A stretch of 64,000 nucleotides of DNA from Rutidosis leptorrhynchoides (lineage: Eukaryota; Streptophyta; Magnoliopsida; Asterales; Asteraceae), in contig NC_092337.1 of NCBI RefSeq assembly GCF_046630445.1, forward strand, positions 193,971,001 through 194,035,000, written 5' to 3'. Made by a program: the position numbers and the translations under genes. The number at the start of each line of letters is the position of its first letter. Position 1 is the first letter of the stretch. Positions 38,599-51,930 of this stretch are shown here, one piece after another. Under the pieces are notes generated by a model. It worked only from the letters and a program-made list of their open reading frames with translations, made no database searches and was not told the DNA's origin.

Positions 38599-40825
38599 GT
38601 GTGGGGAGATTCAAATGTTCTAAAAAGAAAATGTTGTCTAGAGTTAGTTGTTCTGTTCTCGTGTAGTTTCGAGAATGGAATCCGATTGGTCTTTTCCACT
38701 AGCAGACACTAAAGAACTAGTTTTCTCCCCCATTCTGAAATTTTTTTTTTGTTTTATAGGTTTTGTATGAAATTAATATGTTTTTTTAAAGTATTGTTTG
38801 AATTTTTAAAAATAAAATTTACTTTATTTCATTAAGTTTAAAAAATGATTTCTAAAATTCGTCGTGAGTTGAAGATTAGGTCGTTGAACCGAAATTGCTT
38901 TACCCAAGGATGGGGCGACAAATTTTGTTATCATTATTTTTAATTTTATTGATTTAAAGTATGCCAAAAAAATATTAGATTTTATAAATTTTTGAAAGTG
39001 AGGATATATACCAAACTTCAAAAATATGTATATATATATATGTTTGTATTTTATGTTATGTACAAAACATGGTAAAACAACGCACTTTCAAAGATTGTCA
39101 TTAAGTTCAGAAAAAGGTACTAATTTTGACGACAAGACGCAAAATATTAAATGTGAAATAACAACAATATGTTTGCAAACTCGGTATTTTTAATCATTTT
39201 TCTACACTAATCACCCTCATGAATTTAAATTTTTACTGATTTCTTGTAAATGAGGGCATTGCAAGATCTCAAGTGTGGAGAAGGGTTATAAATTCTCTCG
39301 GGTTTACACTTGGTTTAATTGCCAAATTTTGTGAAAATTTGAAAAATTTTCAACTAAATGAAATCAAAATCATGTTTATACATATTTATGAACGATAAAA
39401 CTAGGTGTTAATACCGAAATTATTGTTACCTTGGAAAGGACATAAATTGAGAAACAACCTAAAACGCTAGAATTCATTTAAAATGAAATAAAGGAGAATA
39501 AAAAGGCAAATAAAAGAATAAATAAAAACTAAGCGTGAGGAAATGTACCAAGTTATTCAATAAAACTATCTATCACATGTTTCTGTAAAGTTTATTGCAT
39601 GTGCTTTTGTTTTGGACTAAATTAAGTATTTTACCCGTAATATTATAATAAAGATAAAAGAAAAGATGGATCTACATGATGAATCAATTCCATCATTAAA
39701 AGGAAGTAAAGTCTTCCAAAAAAAGAAATGCGTCTTGATTTAGGTCAGGAAGTTGTCATCCAGACCAGTTGTAGAGTCTACGAAAAACCTTGAAAAGTTT
39801 TCTCGAAAATCAGCTAAAAATCCACGGACCTCAGCATCAAACAGGGTCGCCATGTGGTCAGACTTATCCTAACCATGAGAGGATCTGTCTCGTAAAATGG
39901 GGAGGGCACCGTGCAATTTAGCTTGATAAGACTAATGAATCAGACCCCCAGAAAGGATAATCTCCTTAAAGATCAAAAATCAGCTTTTAAGACTAATATT
40001 ACTCAATCCTTGAGATTGACCTTAAAGATTGAGAATTACAAACTCATGGAATTCGATGATATCTAAACTCGAGCTTGAACGAGAAAATATTTTGATCAAA
40101 ATTACAAACCGATTTATTTTCTAAAAACCCATTTTCAATGCGTTCATTACCATTGAACGTAAAATCCTAGGAATTCACCTGGAATTCATTAGGTCACCTG
40201 AACCAAATCGGGTGTCAACCGTAAGAACGGTGGTTGCATAGCATGGTCGAAGACAGGACCTTGTGCCAGACTGAAAAATCATAGGATGATCTTTACTATT
40301 GCTCCTACAAAGGATAGTAATAGCATCTGACACATTTTAGACCATGAACAAATGCATGTCATTAGACATTGCCTTAACAGTTTCTTGTTCATCGCTTTCC
40401 TTTACAACCGGACGGTAGTTTGCCGAAAAGTAATATACGGGACAAGTAAACTGGACGTGTTGCTTTCCTAATATAAGGTTAGCAAGTGGGTAACACAAAA
40501 CCGCAAGTGTTGAGCTAAAATTTTCAAATCTGAAACCCACAAAACCCACAAAAACAATTTGCAAACGCCGGTGAAGGGTTATTCCAAAAAACTTGTCTAG
40601 GGAAAAATCTAGCTTGAATTTTCAAACGATCAAATGTTTTCATAAAGATCCAATTTCCTTAAAGGATCTAAATTTTCATAGTCATGTGGGACGGTAAACA
40701 AAAATGTTACTATCATTGTCGATACCGCCGTATCAAAATCACTGATGTATAAAGTGTGAAGAATAAAGAAGTGATTCGTGTGATTTAATTTCAAGTTATG
40801 TATTGCTTGAGGACAAGCAACGTTC
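38599..40825 (+). other. NA2 3' noncoding region
   Basis: 2.2 kb without a sense ORF, where an autonomous relative would carry RT and integrase or envelope-like sequence. It aligns with 6616-8570 of NA1. PPT-like motifs lie at 38597-38607 and 39271-39281 (variant), and one more within the ORF at 38266-38276. Confidence 0.7.
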
Positions 40826-40840
40826 AAGTGTGGGGATATT
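40826..40840 (+). promoter_or_regulatory. NA2 polypurine tract
   Basis: AAGTGTGGGGATATT directly before the 3' LTR at 40841. It is identical to the NA1 tract. Confidence 0.88.
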
Positions 40841-42719
40841 TGATAGTGCTCCAAATGAACATATATTTAGTAGCAATATCCTTCCAATATGTAAAGTTTT
40901 CAGTTCTAATTGTTCTATTTTCAAGTAATATCCGTTTATATTAAATAAGTGCGAAGACAAAAGGCGAAAACGAAGATTCGAAGACAAAACCGTCCAAAAA
41001 GCTCAAATGTACAAGATACAATCCAAGTGGTTCAATTTATTGATGAGAAACGTCTAAAAATGACAAGAGTACAAGTTGTGAAACGCAAAGTACAAGATAT
41101 TAAATTGTACGAAAGGACGTTCGAAAATCCGGAACCGGGACTTGAGCCAACTATCAACGCCCGACGCAATGGACCAAAAATTATGAGTCAACTATGCACA
41201 AGAATAAAATATAATATATAAATAATTATATAAATTATTTATATATTATATATATTTAATAAATATGTCGACAAATAAAAATCCAAAAATGGTGAGCTGG
41301 ATCTGCGAAACTCCGCGATAGCGGAGCTGTAAAGGGTAAAATCTAAGCGATAGCGGAGCAGCCGAAATCAGAAAAGGCCTATAAAAGCTCGAGCAGTCTG
41401 CACTCTTTATGTACCCAATTCTATCTATCTATCTCAGTTTATATTTATATTTTTATTTTATAATTTTAATTTTAATTTTAAGTTAATAATAATAAGGTTA
41501 TTGTAAGAATGTTTTACGGGTTTTAAGTCGGAACTCTGTCCGTGTAACGCTACGCGATAAATAATCACTGTAAGCTATGTTTAAATTATTTAAATTAATG
41601 TCTCGTAACTAAGTTATTATTATGCTTATTTGAGCCGAAGTAATCGTGATTTTAGACTAAAAATTAAGATTGGGTTATTAAATTTTGTACCATAATTAGG
41701 GTATGGACAAAAGACCGACACTTGTGGACATTAGACCATGAACCATTAATAGATGGGGGGTATTGTCTAATTTGAATGAAAATTCTTTGGAGCCTGTCGA
41801 ACCTATCTTCAAATTAGTTAATCTAATAATTATTAAATGATTATGCATGTCCTATTTAGTGACGTTTATACGACATCTTTAACAATCATTTAATTAATCA
41901 ATTAGGTTGGGTAATTGATTATTCATTCTGATCAAGTAGGTAAATTAATAATCATGGACTAATTAAAATAAGGGTGGATTACATACAAGGGTAATTGGTG
42001 TAATTGTTAACAAAGTATTAAGACCTTGGATTACACACAGTCGATAACCTGGTGAATCATTAAACAAAGTATTAAGACCTTGTTACAGTTCGAATCCCTA
42101 ATTAGTTGGAATATTTGACTTCGGGAATAAGGTTAATTTGACGATCATTTTATAATTATGACCGATGGACTATTGTGGACAAAAACCAGATAGGTATCAA
42201 ATAAATCCAGGACAAAGGACAATTAACCTAAGATAATTAATTAAAATCAAAACACCAAACATCATGATTACGGAAGTTTAAATAAGCATAATTGTTTTAT
42301 TGTATTTCTCATCGTACTTTTATTTACTCGCAATTTTATTTATTGTCATTTAAATATTGTAATTTATTTTACGCACTTTAATTATTGTCATTTATCTTTA
42401 AGCTTAAAATATAAAATTGACAAACCAGTCAATAAACGGTAAACCCCCTTTTTTATATTATTAATATATATATATATAATATATAATATATTTTGTACAA
42501 ATATAATTGTTTAAAAATATAGTGTTAAACTTTACCAGCTCCCTGTGGAACGAACCGGACTTACTAAAAACTACACTACTGTACGATTAGGTACACTGCC
42601 TATAAGTGTTGTAGCAAGGTTTAGGTATATCCACTCTATAAATAAATAAAACTTGTGTAATTTGTAACGTATTTCGTAATAAAAATATAACTATTTCGTA
42701 TACACCGCTGCACACATCA
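40841..42719 (+). repeat. NA2 3' LTR
   Basis: 1,879 bp from TGATAGTGCTCC to CACACATCA. It repeats the U3 hairpin (41311-41326) and TATA box (41379-41387) of the 5' LTR. Confidence 0.93.
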
Positions 42720-42724
42720 AACTT

Positions 42725-43605
42725 CCAAGCCATCAAAGATCCTTTGAAGCTCAAGTTATTTTCTCATCATTTCTCGTAGGTTTACCTACTATACTTGAGG
42801 TAGTAATGATGTTCATAACATCATTCGATCCATATATATAAAACTATCTTATTACAACTTGTAACCACTAGAACATAGTTTAGTTAATTCTAAACTTGTT
42901 CGCAAACAAAGTTAATCCTTCTAACTTAACTTTTAAAATCAACTTAACACATGTTCTATATCTATATGATATGCTAACTTAATGATTTAAAACCTGAAAA
43001 CACGAAGAACACCGTAAAACCGGACATACGCCGTCGTAGTAAAACCGGGGGCTGTTTTGGTTTGGATAATTAAAAGCTATGACAAACTTTGATTTAAAAG
43101 CTATATTTCTGGGAAAATGATTTTTCTTATGAACATGAAACTATATTCAAAAATCATGGTTAAACTCATAGTGGAAGTATGTTTTTCAAAATGGTCATCA
43201 AGACGTCGTTCTTTCGACTGAAATGACTACCTCTTACAAAATGACTTGTAACTTGTATTTCCGACTATAAACTTATACTTTTTCTGTTTAGTTTCATAAA
43301 TTTCAATTCAATATGAAACCATAGCAATTTGATTTACTCAAAATGGATTTAAAACGAAGAAGTTATGGGCAAAACAAAATTGATTAAAAATGGTTAATTT
43401 GACTACGGGATTAATTTACAAAAATCTATTCTAACCATAACTTAAATAACTTATAATATATATTATGTAATCTTGATAGACCATAGACATGTATACAATG
43501 TTTTGACATATCATATCGACCCATCTATATATATATTTCGGAACAACCATAGACACTCTATATGCAGTAATGCGGGAGTTATCTATACAGGGTTGATGTT
43601 GATTC

Positions 43606-43657
<52 letters not shown>

Positions 43658-44744
43658 TTTGAGTTGTGATCTAGCCTGAGACGTGTATACACTGGGTCGT
43701 GGATTGATTCGAGATATATATTAAATTATTTATGTATTACTAATTATGGACTACTAACGTTGGACTGCTAACTGGACAACTTAAACCATCAACACGTAAT
43801 AAAAATGTTGTGAATATATTTCGATCATACTTTGATATATATGTATATATTGGTTATAGGTTCGTGAATCAACCTGTGGCCAAGTCTTATTTTCTGACGA
43901 AGTGAAAATCTGTGAAAGTGCGTATATAGTCCCATTTTTAAACTCTAAAAATATTTTGGGATGAGAATACATGCATTTTATGTTTTACGCCATGGACACA
44001 AGTACTTAAAATATATTCTACGTTGAGTTGTACCACCTTGCATATCTTCCCTAATAGCTTGGTAACTAATATTTACATGTTGTAAGAACATGTAAGCGTG
44101 AATCCTATTGATAGATCTATCGGGTTTGACAACCCCAACCGGGCTAGTCGCTATAGTATCGTAAACGGTTTCATGGTACTTCATTTTTACTACACTTGGT
44201 ACAGTGTAGGGAGATTTCATAATAAAGGGAATATGCCACATTAATGGTTAAGTATGGTTACCGAAGCGCTCAACAACTTACATAATATCTTTATTGAAAT
44301 ATTTGTAACTATGAAATCTTGTGGTCTATATTTATATCGATGCTAGCTTTAAACCTATATATCTCACCAACCTTTGTGTTGACTGTTTAAGCATGTTTAT
44401 TCTCAGGTCCTTAAGAAAGTCTTCCGCTGTTGCATTGTCTGAGCAAGCTGTGCATGGAGTCTCATGTTTTTGTTTAAATGAAGTGTTGCATTCAATAAAA
44501 CCTTTATCATGTATTATATTTGACTGTTATGTCACTTGTGTATTATTTGGAAACTGCTGTATTATGGGGATTATCTCTTAAATAATCGCCCTCTTGTTTA
44601 AAACATGCATTATGTATAATAATGGTGTGCTTTTATGAAACGAATGCAATATTTTCTAAAACGTATCATATAGAGGACAAATACCTCGCTATGGGAGCAA
44701 TGAATAACGTACTGCGTTTATAGTAATATGGACGGGTCGTTTCA
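42725..44744 (+). repeat. Element C 3' LTR, part 2
   Basis: Continuation of C's LTR after NA2, ending GGGTCGTTTCA at 44744 where the other copies end GGGACATTTCA. It contains a 46-bp (TA)n at 43611-43656. It is the most diverged Tekay LTR in the window, in line with C being the oldest of the nest. Confidence 0.85.
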
Positions 44745-45636
44745 CCACCCCACTATACAGGACCACATTTAGGTCAACCTTTATTTTTCTTTTCACATGG
44801 GGTGATCCGCCTGATCGCTGCGGGTGAGGGCTCGAAGGATCATTTCCATTAGTGTAGGGCAGCATTCCAAATTATGCCATGTAGTTTAGATCTTCCCTTC
44901 TTTTTTATATTACTAGGCATGCGTGCCATATTTTGCGTATTAGGCCTGCGTGCCCCTAGCACTCTTACGTTTAATGTTTTCCTTTGGCACTATTGTAACC
45001 TAGTGCAACATTAATGAAATTTCTTTTGCTAAATTTATTGTTTCAAGTCTTTATTACTCTTAACAAATATCGTAATTGCGATGCATACAAACCAATGTAT
45101 ACTTTGTTTATACTCAAATGTTAATAATGCTAACCGACACCAAACTATTGTGCACATAGCCAGCGCTTTTCATTGCATTACTAACTAAGGTAGTTAGAGT
45201 CTTCCAAGTGAACCAACACTTAGGTTAGTGGGCAAGCAACCCCAATGCTTGTCGTTTATAGTCATGACTTGCAGTCTTCTAGTCTACGAGAGTGTGTTGG
45301 TCTAGACAAACCAATGTCTGTTACCCACCCTAAAATCTAGCCTTGTAACCAAACAGGCTTCTGCCACGCGGGAGCTAGAGATCATCCCTTAAAAGGCAGG
45401 ATGCACGTAACTGCTATCAAAATGTGCGTTAAAACATAACCAAACGTTTCCATACAGAAATTAAATTTATTCATGACAAAGTAAATAAAATTCAAAAGTC
45501 ATAACCAAATGACAAACCATTACAACCAAAAAGAAATACTAATTGTCTTTGGAAATAAAGCAACATTTTAAGTAAACTAAAAAATGCAAGTGCTCATAGT
45601 GCGGGGTGATCAATCTCATGTGCTACAGCTTGACAA
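44745..45636 (-). other. Sequence downstream of the Tat-type integrase, unassigned
   Basis: No ORF with recognisable features. On the minus strand it directly follows the integrase stop, so it is probably the 3' untranslated part of that element. I cannot identify a PPT or LTR edge in it. Confidence 0.4.
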
Positions 45637-46803
45637 TTATATATAGCATCTTTTCAAATTGGTTGCATGCCAAGTACGAGGTACTCGTTCTCCAGTTATT
45701 TTAGCTAGGATATAAGATCATGTAGCACTTGTGCCAATTATTTCATAGGGACCCTCCCAATTGGGCCCAAGCTTTGCAGTATTCTCTGCTCGGCTTGCCT
45801 CATTATTACGCCATACATACTCTCCTACTTTGAATGACAATGGCTTGACGCGCTTATCATAATACTTAGAAATTTTTTGCTTGTTCATGGCTTCTCGTAT
45901 AGCTGCAATTTCTCTGAGCTCCTCTAGCATATCTAGGTTAGCGCGCAAGCCTTAACCATTGCCTGACTTGTTAAAGCTTTGAACTCTCTTTGTGGGCACC
46001 AATATATTTTACAAGGATAATAGCTTCAATCCCATCAACCAAGCTGAATGGAGTCTCACCTGTGCTGTTCTTATGAGTAGTTCGATGCGCCCACAATACA
46101 CTTGGGAGCTTCAATTCCATATAAGCCCAAGCGTGCCTTTATCCCCTTTACTATATCCCGGTTGGTTACTTCACATTGCCCATTCACCTGAGGGTGTGCA
46201 ACTGAAGTGAAAGATTGCTTAATGTTCAGGTCTAGATACCAGGACCGGAATGGTTCTCCTTCGAATTGGGTTCCATTATCGCTGACGATTTCATTGGGAA
46301 TACCAAACCTGCACACAATATCTTCCCAAAAGAAGTTGCGAATGTGCCTGCTAGTAATTGTTACCAATGCCTTCGCCTCCACCCGTTTAGTGAAGTAATC
46401 AATTGCTACCACCAAGAATTTGATTCCCCCTGAGTAAACAATGACTGCATTAATACTATGAAAGCGCGTAATTAGCAAAGTATTATTCAGATAAATTATT
46501 CCACGCGTACCTGAGCACGCGGTAATTGGGCCGACAATGTCGATGGCCCACTTACAGAATGGCCAAGCTACCGTTATTGGTATCATAGGATGTCGTGGTG
46601 CTCTGCTGATGGGCGCATGTTGTTGACATGATTGACATGTTCTCACGACCTCAGCTGCATCTTTGTGAATGGTGTGCCAGTAATACCCAATGCGCATAAC
46701 CTTTGCAGCTATAGTTCGATAGCCGGAGTGCAAAGCGCAATACCCTTCATGGACTTCTCTGAGCACTTCTTTTGCTTGATTTGGACCAATACATAACAGG
46801 CTC
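45637..46803 (-). pseudogene. Tat-type Ty3 integrase fossil
   Basis: From about 46803 down the minus strand reads the integrase zinc finger (LREVHEGYCALHSGYR, CQSCQQHAP), the catalytic core (AIDIVGPI; VAIDYFTKRVEAKAL; GIPNEIVSDNGTQFEG; FTSVAHPQVNGQCEVTNRDI), then [21 protein letters not shown] and the C-terminal LGPNWEGPYEI...VPRTWHATNLKRCYI, ending at TAA 45637-45639. A frameshift near 46125, a disturbed stretch at 45950-46010 and an in-frame stop at 45718-45720 disable it. The core carries an 81-nt in-frame insertion at 46430-46510. It is cut at 46804 by LTR I. Confidence 0.88.
46430..46510 (-). other. 81-nt intron-like insertion in integrase
   Basis: On the minus strand the insert starts GTACGCGTGG and ends TTTACTCAG, has a branch-like GCTAATT inside, is A+T-rich and is flanked by CTCAG on both sides. 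Removing it gives the uninterrupted family order VGPITACSGGIKFLVVAIDYF. Its 27 codons contain no stop. It may be a short intron or a small insertion with a 5-bp duplication. Confidence 0.55.
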
Positions 46804-47252
46804 TATAGCGACCCTCATTTTTTCATTTTATACTTTTCCTTATTAAAATGCCCAACAAAATAATTAATCTTAATAATTAAACATTATTCGATAATTGTTA
46901 AGTGTTAAGAATTATAAAATATACTAATTAACTTTGTACATTAATTGACAAGTTAATAAAAATAATAAGTTAATTAAGTTTTGTGAATAAATAAATAACT
47001 TTAAGACTTGTGTATTAAAAATAACTAAACTTGGATAATTAAAGAATTATTTAAGCTAAATTAAAGTACAAGGACTTAAGTGAAAAAGTTAAACCTAGCC
47101 CATAAAACCCTAGCCGATTTTGGGAGGGTAAAATTACCCTTCTACCCCTCTAATTTTCAGCCCAAATCACCAACCCTAACCCCTTTTCCAAGTCAACTTG
47201 TTCCCTAAGTAATTCCTAACTAAACCCTAATTCTAGAATAATCCTAACCTCC

Positions 47253-47262
47253 CTATAAATAA
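47253..47262 (+). promoter_or_regulatory. TATA box of LTR I
   Basis: CTATAAATAA followed by a CT-rich leader with CTCTCTTCC and CTCTCCCCCC stretches, the usual look of a plant LTR promoter. Confidence 0.5.
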
Positions 47263-47886
47263 AGACCTAGGCTAACCCATTCTATGTACCAAATCACAAT
47301 TTCAACTCTCTTCCAAAAATCTCTCCCCCCTCTCTTGTTTTCGGCCCAAAATTGAAACCCCCACCATCATCACCATCGAAATCCACCACCACCTTCAAGG
47401 GATTTCCAAGTGATCTTCGAGTTGTTCTTCGTGTTCTTCAAGAATCTTCAAGGAGTTCTTCAAGTTTTTCAAGGCTTTGATCTTCAATCTTCATCGTGTT
47501 CTTCTTTTCTTTGTTAGTTGTCTTGAATCTTCAAAGGTATAACATAAACCCTAAACTATTTACATAAACTTTGATCTTTGTTAATTCATATTCATATTAT
47601 AAACTTGTTATTCATAAGTAAATACATAAACACACCTAGATCATATACATTTATATTTAACATGTAAAAAAATATATACATACATACATGTCGACTTTCA
47701 AAAAAAAAAAAAAAGGAAAAAGGAAGTTTGATCTTTAAAAGCTAGGAGATTAGATAAAGATTTGTTTATGGTAAATTTAGGAAACAAAATAAATATATAT
47801 ACATATACATATATATCGACATATACATATATATACATGTAAAAAATATTTTGTATACATATATACATATACACATACATATATAT

Positions 47887-48055
47887 AAACTAAACCCTAA
47901 TTACTTAAACCGTAAACCTAATTAATTATTAAACCCTAATTAATTAAACCTAAACCCTAGATATTTATTAAACCCTAGGACATTAATTACTAAACCCTAG
48001 TTATTAATTACCACTTTAATTAACTAACCCTAATTAATGAAACCCTAATACTACT
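47887..48055. repeat. Degenerate telomere-like AAACCCTA cluster
   Basis: About six AAACCCTA units separated by AATTAATTA-type spacers in 170 bp. They are not in tandem at 7-bp spacing, so this is not a telomere array; the spacing is irregular. Confidence 0.6.
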
Positions 48056-48645
48056 TATACTATTAATTAACATGTACACACTATTACTATATACTAGCAC
48101 CTATAACCTACTACTTATATTGTAATACATAAAAACATTTTGGGATATGTATTAGAGATGTATAGATCTTCGAACTTTCTTGACGGATGGTTTCTACGAA
48201 ACTCTAGGCGTAAGGGTTTGGATTTTCCGATTTAAAGGATCCTATAGCTCAAGCCCCTAAACCTGAAATGGCCATTCGAAGGAAAAGGGGTGATTGGAAG
48301 CTTATCTAATACGGCAAGTATCCTAAAATGGAAAACACTTTTAAAATTAGAAACTTTCTAATTATAGAAACTTACTAAAATAAGGAACCTACTAAAATTG
48401 GAAACTTTCTAAAAATAGAAACTTAATAGGAAAGGAAACTTAGTAAAATGAACTATACTTAAAACACTATCATACTTAAATATCTACTTAAACTTGGGCA
48501 AAAACACTTACTACTCTTAAATGTCATAGGTTGACTTTTCTGCTCACTCATCCAACTTTCTATTCCGAGGAATAACTAGCTCTCTCTACTAAGGTGAATT
48601 CATAGCCCCACTCTTTATTGTGCACAACTTACTTAACTTTTATTG

Positions 48646-51600
48646 TGAAATGTCCCGTTCTTATTGATTAAAAACGTTCCATATTAATTGATTTCGTTGC
48701 GAGGTTTTGACCTCTATATGAGACGTTTTTCAAAGACTGCATTCATTTTTAAACAAACCATAACCTTTATTTCATCAATAAAGGTTTAAAAAGCTTTACG
48801 TAGATTATCAAATAATGATAATCTAAAATATCCTGTTTACACACGACCATTACATAATGGTTTACAATACAAATATGTTACAACAAAATAAGTTTCTTGA
48901 ATGCAGTTTTTACACAATATCATACAAGCATGGACTCCAAATCTTGTCCTTATTTAAGTATGCGATAGCGGAAGCTCTTAATAATCACCTGAGAATAAAC
49001 ATGCTTAAAACGTCAACAAAAATGTTGGTGAGTTATAGGTTTAACCTATATATATCAAATCGTAACAATAGACCACAAGATTTCATATTTCAATACACAT
49101 CCCATACATAGAGATAAAAATCATTCATATGGTGAACACCTGGTAACCGACAATAACAAGATGCATATATAAGAATATCCCCATCATTCCGGGACACCCT
49201 TCGGATATGATATAAATTTCGAAGTACTAAAGCATCCGGTACTTTGGATGGGGTTTGTTAGGCCCAATAGATCTATCTTTAGGATTCGCGTCAATTAGGG
49301 TGTCTGTTCCCTAATTCTTAGATTACCAGACTTAATAAAAAGGGGCATATTCGATTTCGATAATTCAACCATAGAATGTAGTTTCATGTACTTGTGTCTA
49401 TTTTGTAAATCATTTATAAAACCTGCATGTATTCTCATCCCAAAAATACTAGATTTTAAAAGTGGGACTATAACTCACTTTCACAGATTTTTACTTCGTC
49501 GGGAAGTAAGACTTGGCCACTGTTGATTCACGAACCTATAACAATATATACATATATATTAAAGTATGTTCAAAATATATTTACAACACTTTTAATATAT
49601 TTTGATGTTTTAAGTTTATTAAGTCAGCTGTCCTCGTTAGTAATCTACAACTAGTTGTCCACAGTTAGATGTACAGAAATAAATCGATAAATATTATCTT
49701 GAATCAATCCACGACCCAGTGTATACGTATCTCAGTATTGATCACAACTCAAACTATATATATTTTGGAATCAACCTCAACCCTGTATAGCTAACTCCAA
49801 CATTCACATATAGAGTGTCTATGGTTGTTCCGAAATATATATAGATGTGTCGACATGATAGGTCGAAACATTGTATACGTGTCTATGGTATCTCAAGATT
49901 ACATAATATACAATACAAGTTGATTAAGTTATGGTTGGAATAGATTTGTTACCAATTTTCACGTAGCTAAAATGAGAAAAATTATCCAATCTTGTTTTAC
50001 CCATAACTTCTTCATTTTAAATCCGTTTTGAGTGAATCAAATTGCTATGGTTTCATAATGAACTCTATTTTATGAATCTAAACAGAAAAGTATAGGTTTA
50101 TAGTCGGAAAAATAAGTTACAAGTCGTTTTTGTAAAGGTAGTCATTTCAGTCGAAAGAACGACGTCTAGATGACCATTTTAGAAAACATACTTCCACTTT
50201 GAGTTTAATCATAATTTTTGGATATAGTTTCATGTTCATAATAAAAATCATTTTCTCAGAATAACAACTTTAAAATCAAAGTTTATCATAGTTTTTAATT
50301 AACTAACCCAAAACAGCCCGCGGTGTTACTACGACGGCGTAAATCCGGTTTTACGGTGTTTTTCGTGTTTCCAGGTTTTAAATCATTAATTTAGCATATC
50401 ATATAGATATAGAACATGTGTTTAGTTGATTTTAAAAGTCAAGTTAGAAGGATTAACTTTTGTTTGCGAACAAGTTTAGAATTAACTAAACTATGTTCTA
50501 GTGATTACAAGTTTAAACCTTCGAATAAGATAGCTTTATATGTATGAATCGAATGATGTTATGAACATCATTACTACCTTAAGTTCCTTGGATAAACCTA
50601 CTGGAAAAGAGAAAAATGGATCTAGCTTCAATGGATCCTTGGATGGCTCGAAGTTCTTGAAGCAGAATCATGACACGAAAACAAGTTCAAGTAAGATCAT
50701 CACTTGAAATAAGATTGTTATAGTTATAGAAATTGAACCAAAGTTTGAATATGATTATTACCTTGTATTAGAATGATAACCTACTGTAAGAAACAAAGAT
50801 TTCTTGAGGTTGGATGATCACCTTACAAGATTGGAAGTGAGCTAGCAAACTTGAAAGTATTCTTGATTTTATGAAACTAGAACTTTTGGAATTTATGAAG
50901 AACACTTAGAACTTGAAGATAGAACTTGAGAGAGATCAATTAGATGAATAAAATTGAAGAATGAAAGTGTTTGTAGGTGTTTTTGGTCGTTGGTGTATGG
51001 ATTAGATATAAAGGATATGTAATTTTGTTTTCATGTAAATAAGTCATGAATGATTACTCATATTTTTGTAATTTTATGAGATATTTCATGCTAGTTGCCA
51101 AATGATGGTTCCCACATGTGTTGGGTGACTCACATGGGCTGCTAAGAGCTGATAATTGGAGTGTATATACCAATAGTACATACATCTAAAAGCTGTGTAT
51201 TGTACGAGTACGAATACGGGTGCATTCGAGTAGAATTGCTGATGAAACTGAACGAGGATGTAATTGTAAGCATTTTTGTTAAGTAGAAGTATTTTGATAA
51301 GTGTATTGAAGTCTTTCAAAAGTGTATAAATACATATTAAAATACTACATGTATATACATTTTAAGTGAGTCGTTAAGTCATCGTTAGTCGTTACATGTA
51401 AGTGTTGTTTTGAAACCTTTAGGTTAACGATCTTGTTAAATGTTGTTAACCCAATGTTTATAATATCAAAAGAGATTTTAAATTATTATATTATCATGAT
51501 ATTATCATGTATGAATATCTCTTAATATGATATATATACATTAAATGTCTTTACAACGATAATCGTTACATATATGTCTCGTTTAAAAATCATTAAGTTA

Positions 51601-51895
51601 GTAGTCTTGTTTTTACATATGTAGTTCATTGTTAATATACTTAATGATATGTTTACTAATCATAGTATCATGTTAACTATATATATATATCCATATATAT
51701 GTCATCATATAGTTTTTACAAGTTTTAACGTTCGTGAATCACCGGTCAACTTGGGTGGTCAATTGTCTATATGAAACCTATTTCAATTAATCAAGTCTTA
51801 ACAAGTTTGATTGCTTAACATGTTGGAAACATTTAATCATGTAAACATCAATCTCAATTAATATATATAAACATGGAAAAGTTCGGGTCACTACA
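48646..51895 (-). repeat. Element A 3' LTR
   Basis: 3,250 bp, + strand edges TGAAATGTCCCG and GGGTCACTACA. It is nearly identical to 58482-61729. Small open frames inside it occur identically in both LTRs because the LTRs are identical, and are not evidence of genes. Confidence 0.97.
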
Positions 51896-51910
51896 GTACC
51901 TACCCGTTAA
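51896..51910 (-). promoter_or_regulatory. Element A polypurine tract
   Basis: On the minus strand TTAACGGGTAGGTAC directly precedes the 3' LTR start TGTAGTGACCC. The same tract lies before C's LTR (31582-31596). Confidence 0.85.
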
Positions 51911-51930
51911 ATAAATTTCGTCCCGAAATT

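Larger units (their letters stand above)
46804..48645 (+). repeat. LTR fragment I (TATAGCGACCC type), part 1
   Basis: It starts TATAGCGACCCTCATTTTTTC, resembling plant LTR starts of the TGTAGCGACCC kind with the second base changed, and breaks the Tat integrase. It has a TATA box CTATAAATAA at 47253-47262, a leader-like CT-rich stretch, a donor-like CAAAG/GTATAAC at 47532-47542, an A15 run near 47700, and telomere-like repeats at 47887-48055. Element A inserted at 48645. The rest lies at 61730-61824. No protein is coded. Confidence 0.55.

Noticed and set aside
47887..48055. Interstitial telomere array
   Set aside because: Units are not tandem at 7-bp period and are separated by A+T spacers.
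48857..49111. 84-codon frame, identical at 58693-58947
   Set aside because: Identity only reflects the near-identical LTRs of element A; no protein features, and it is antisense to the element.
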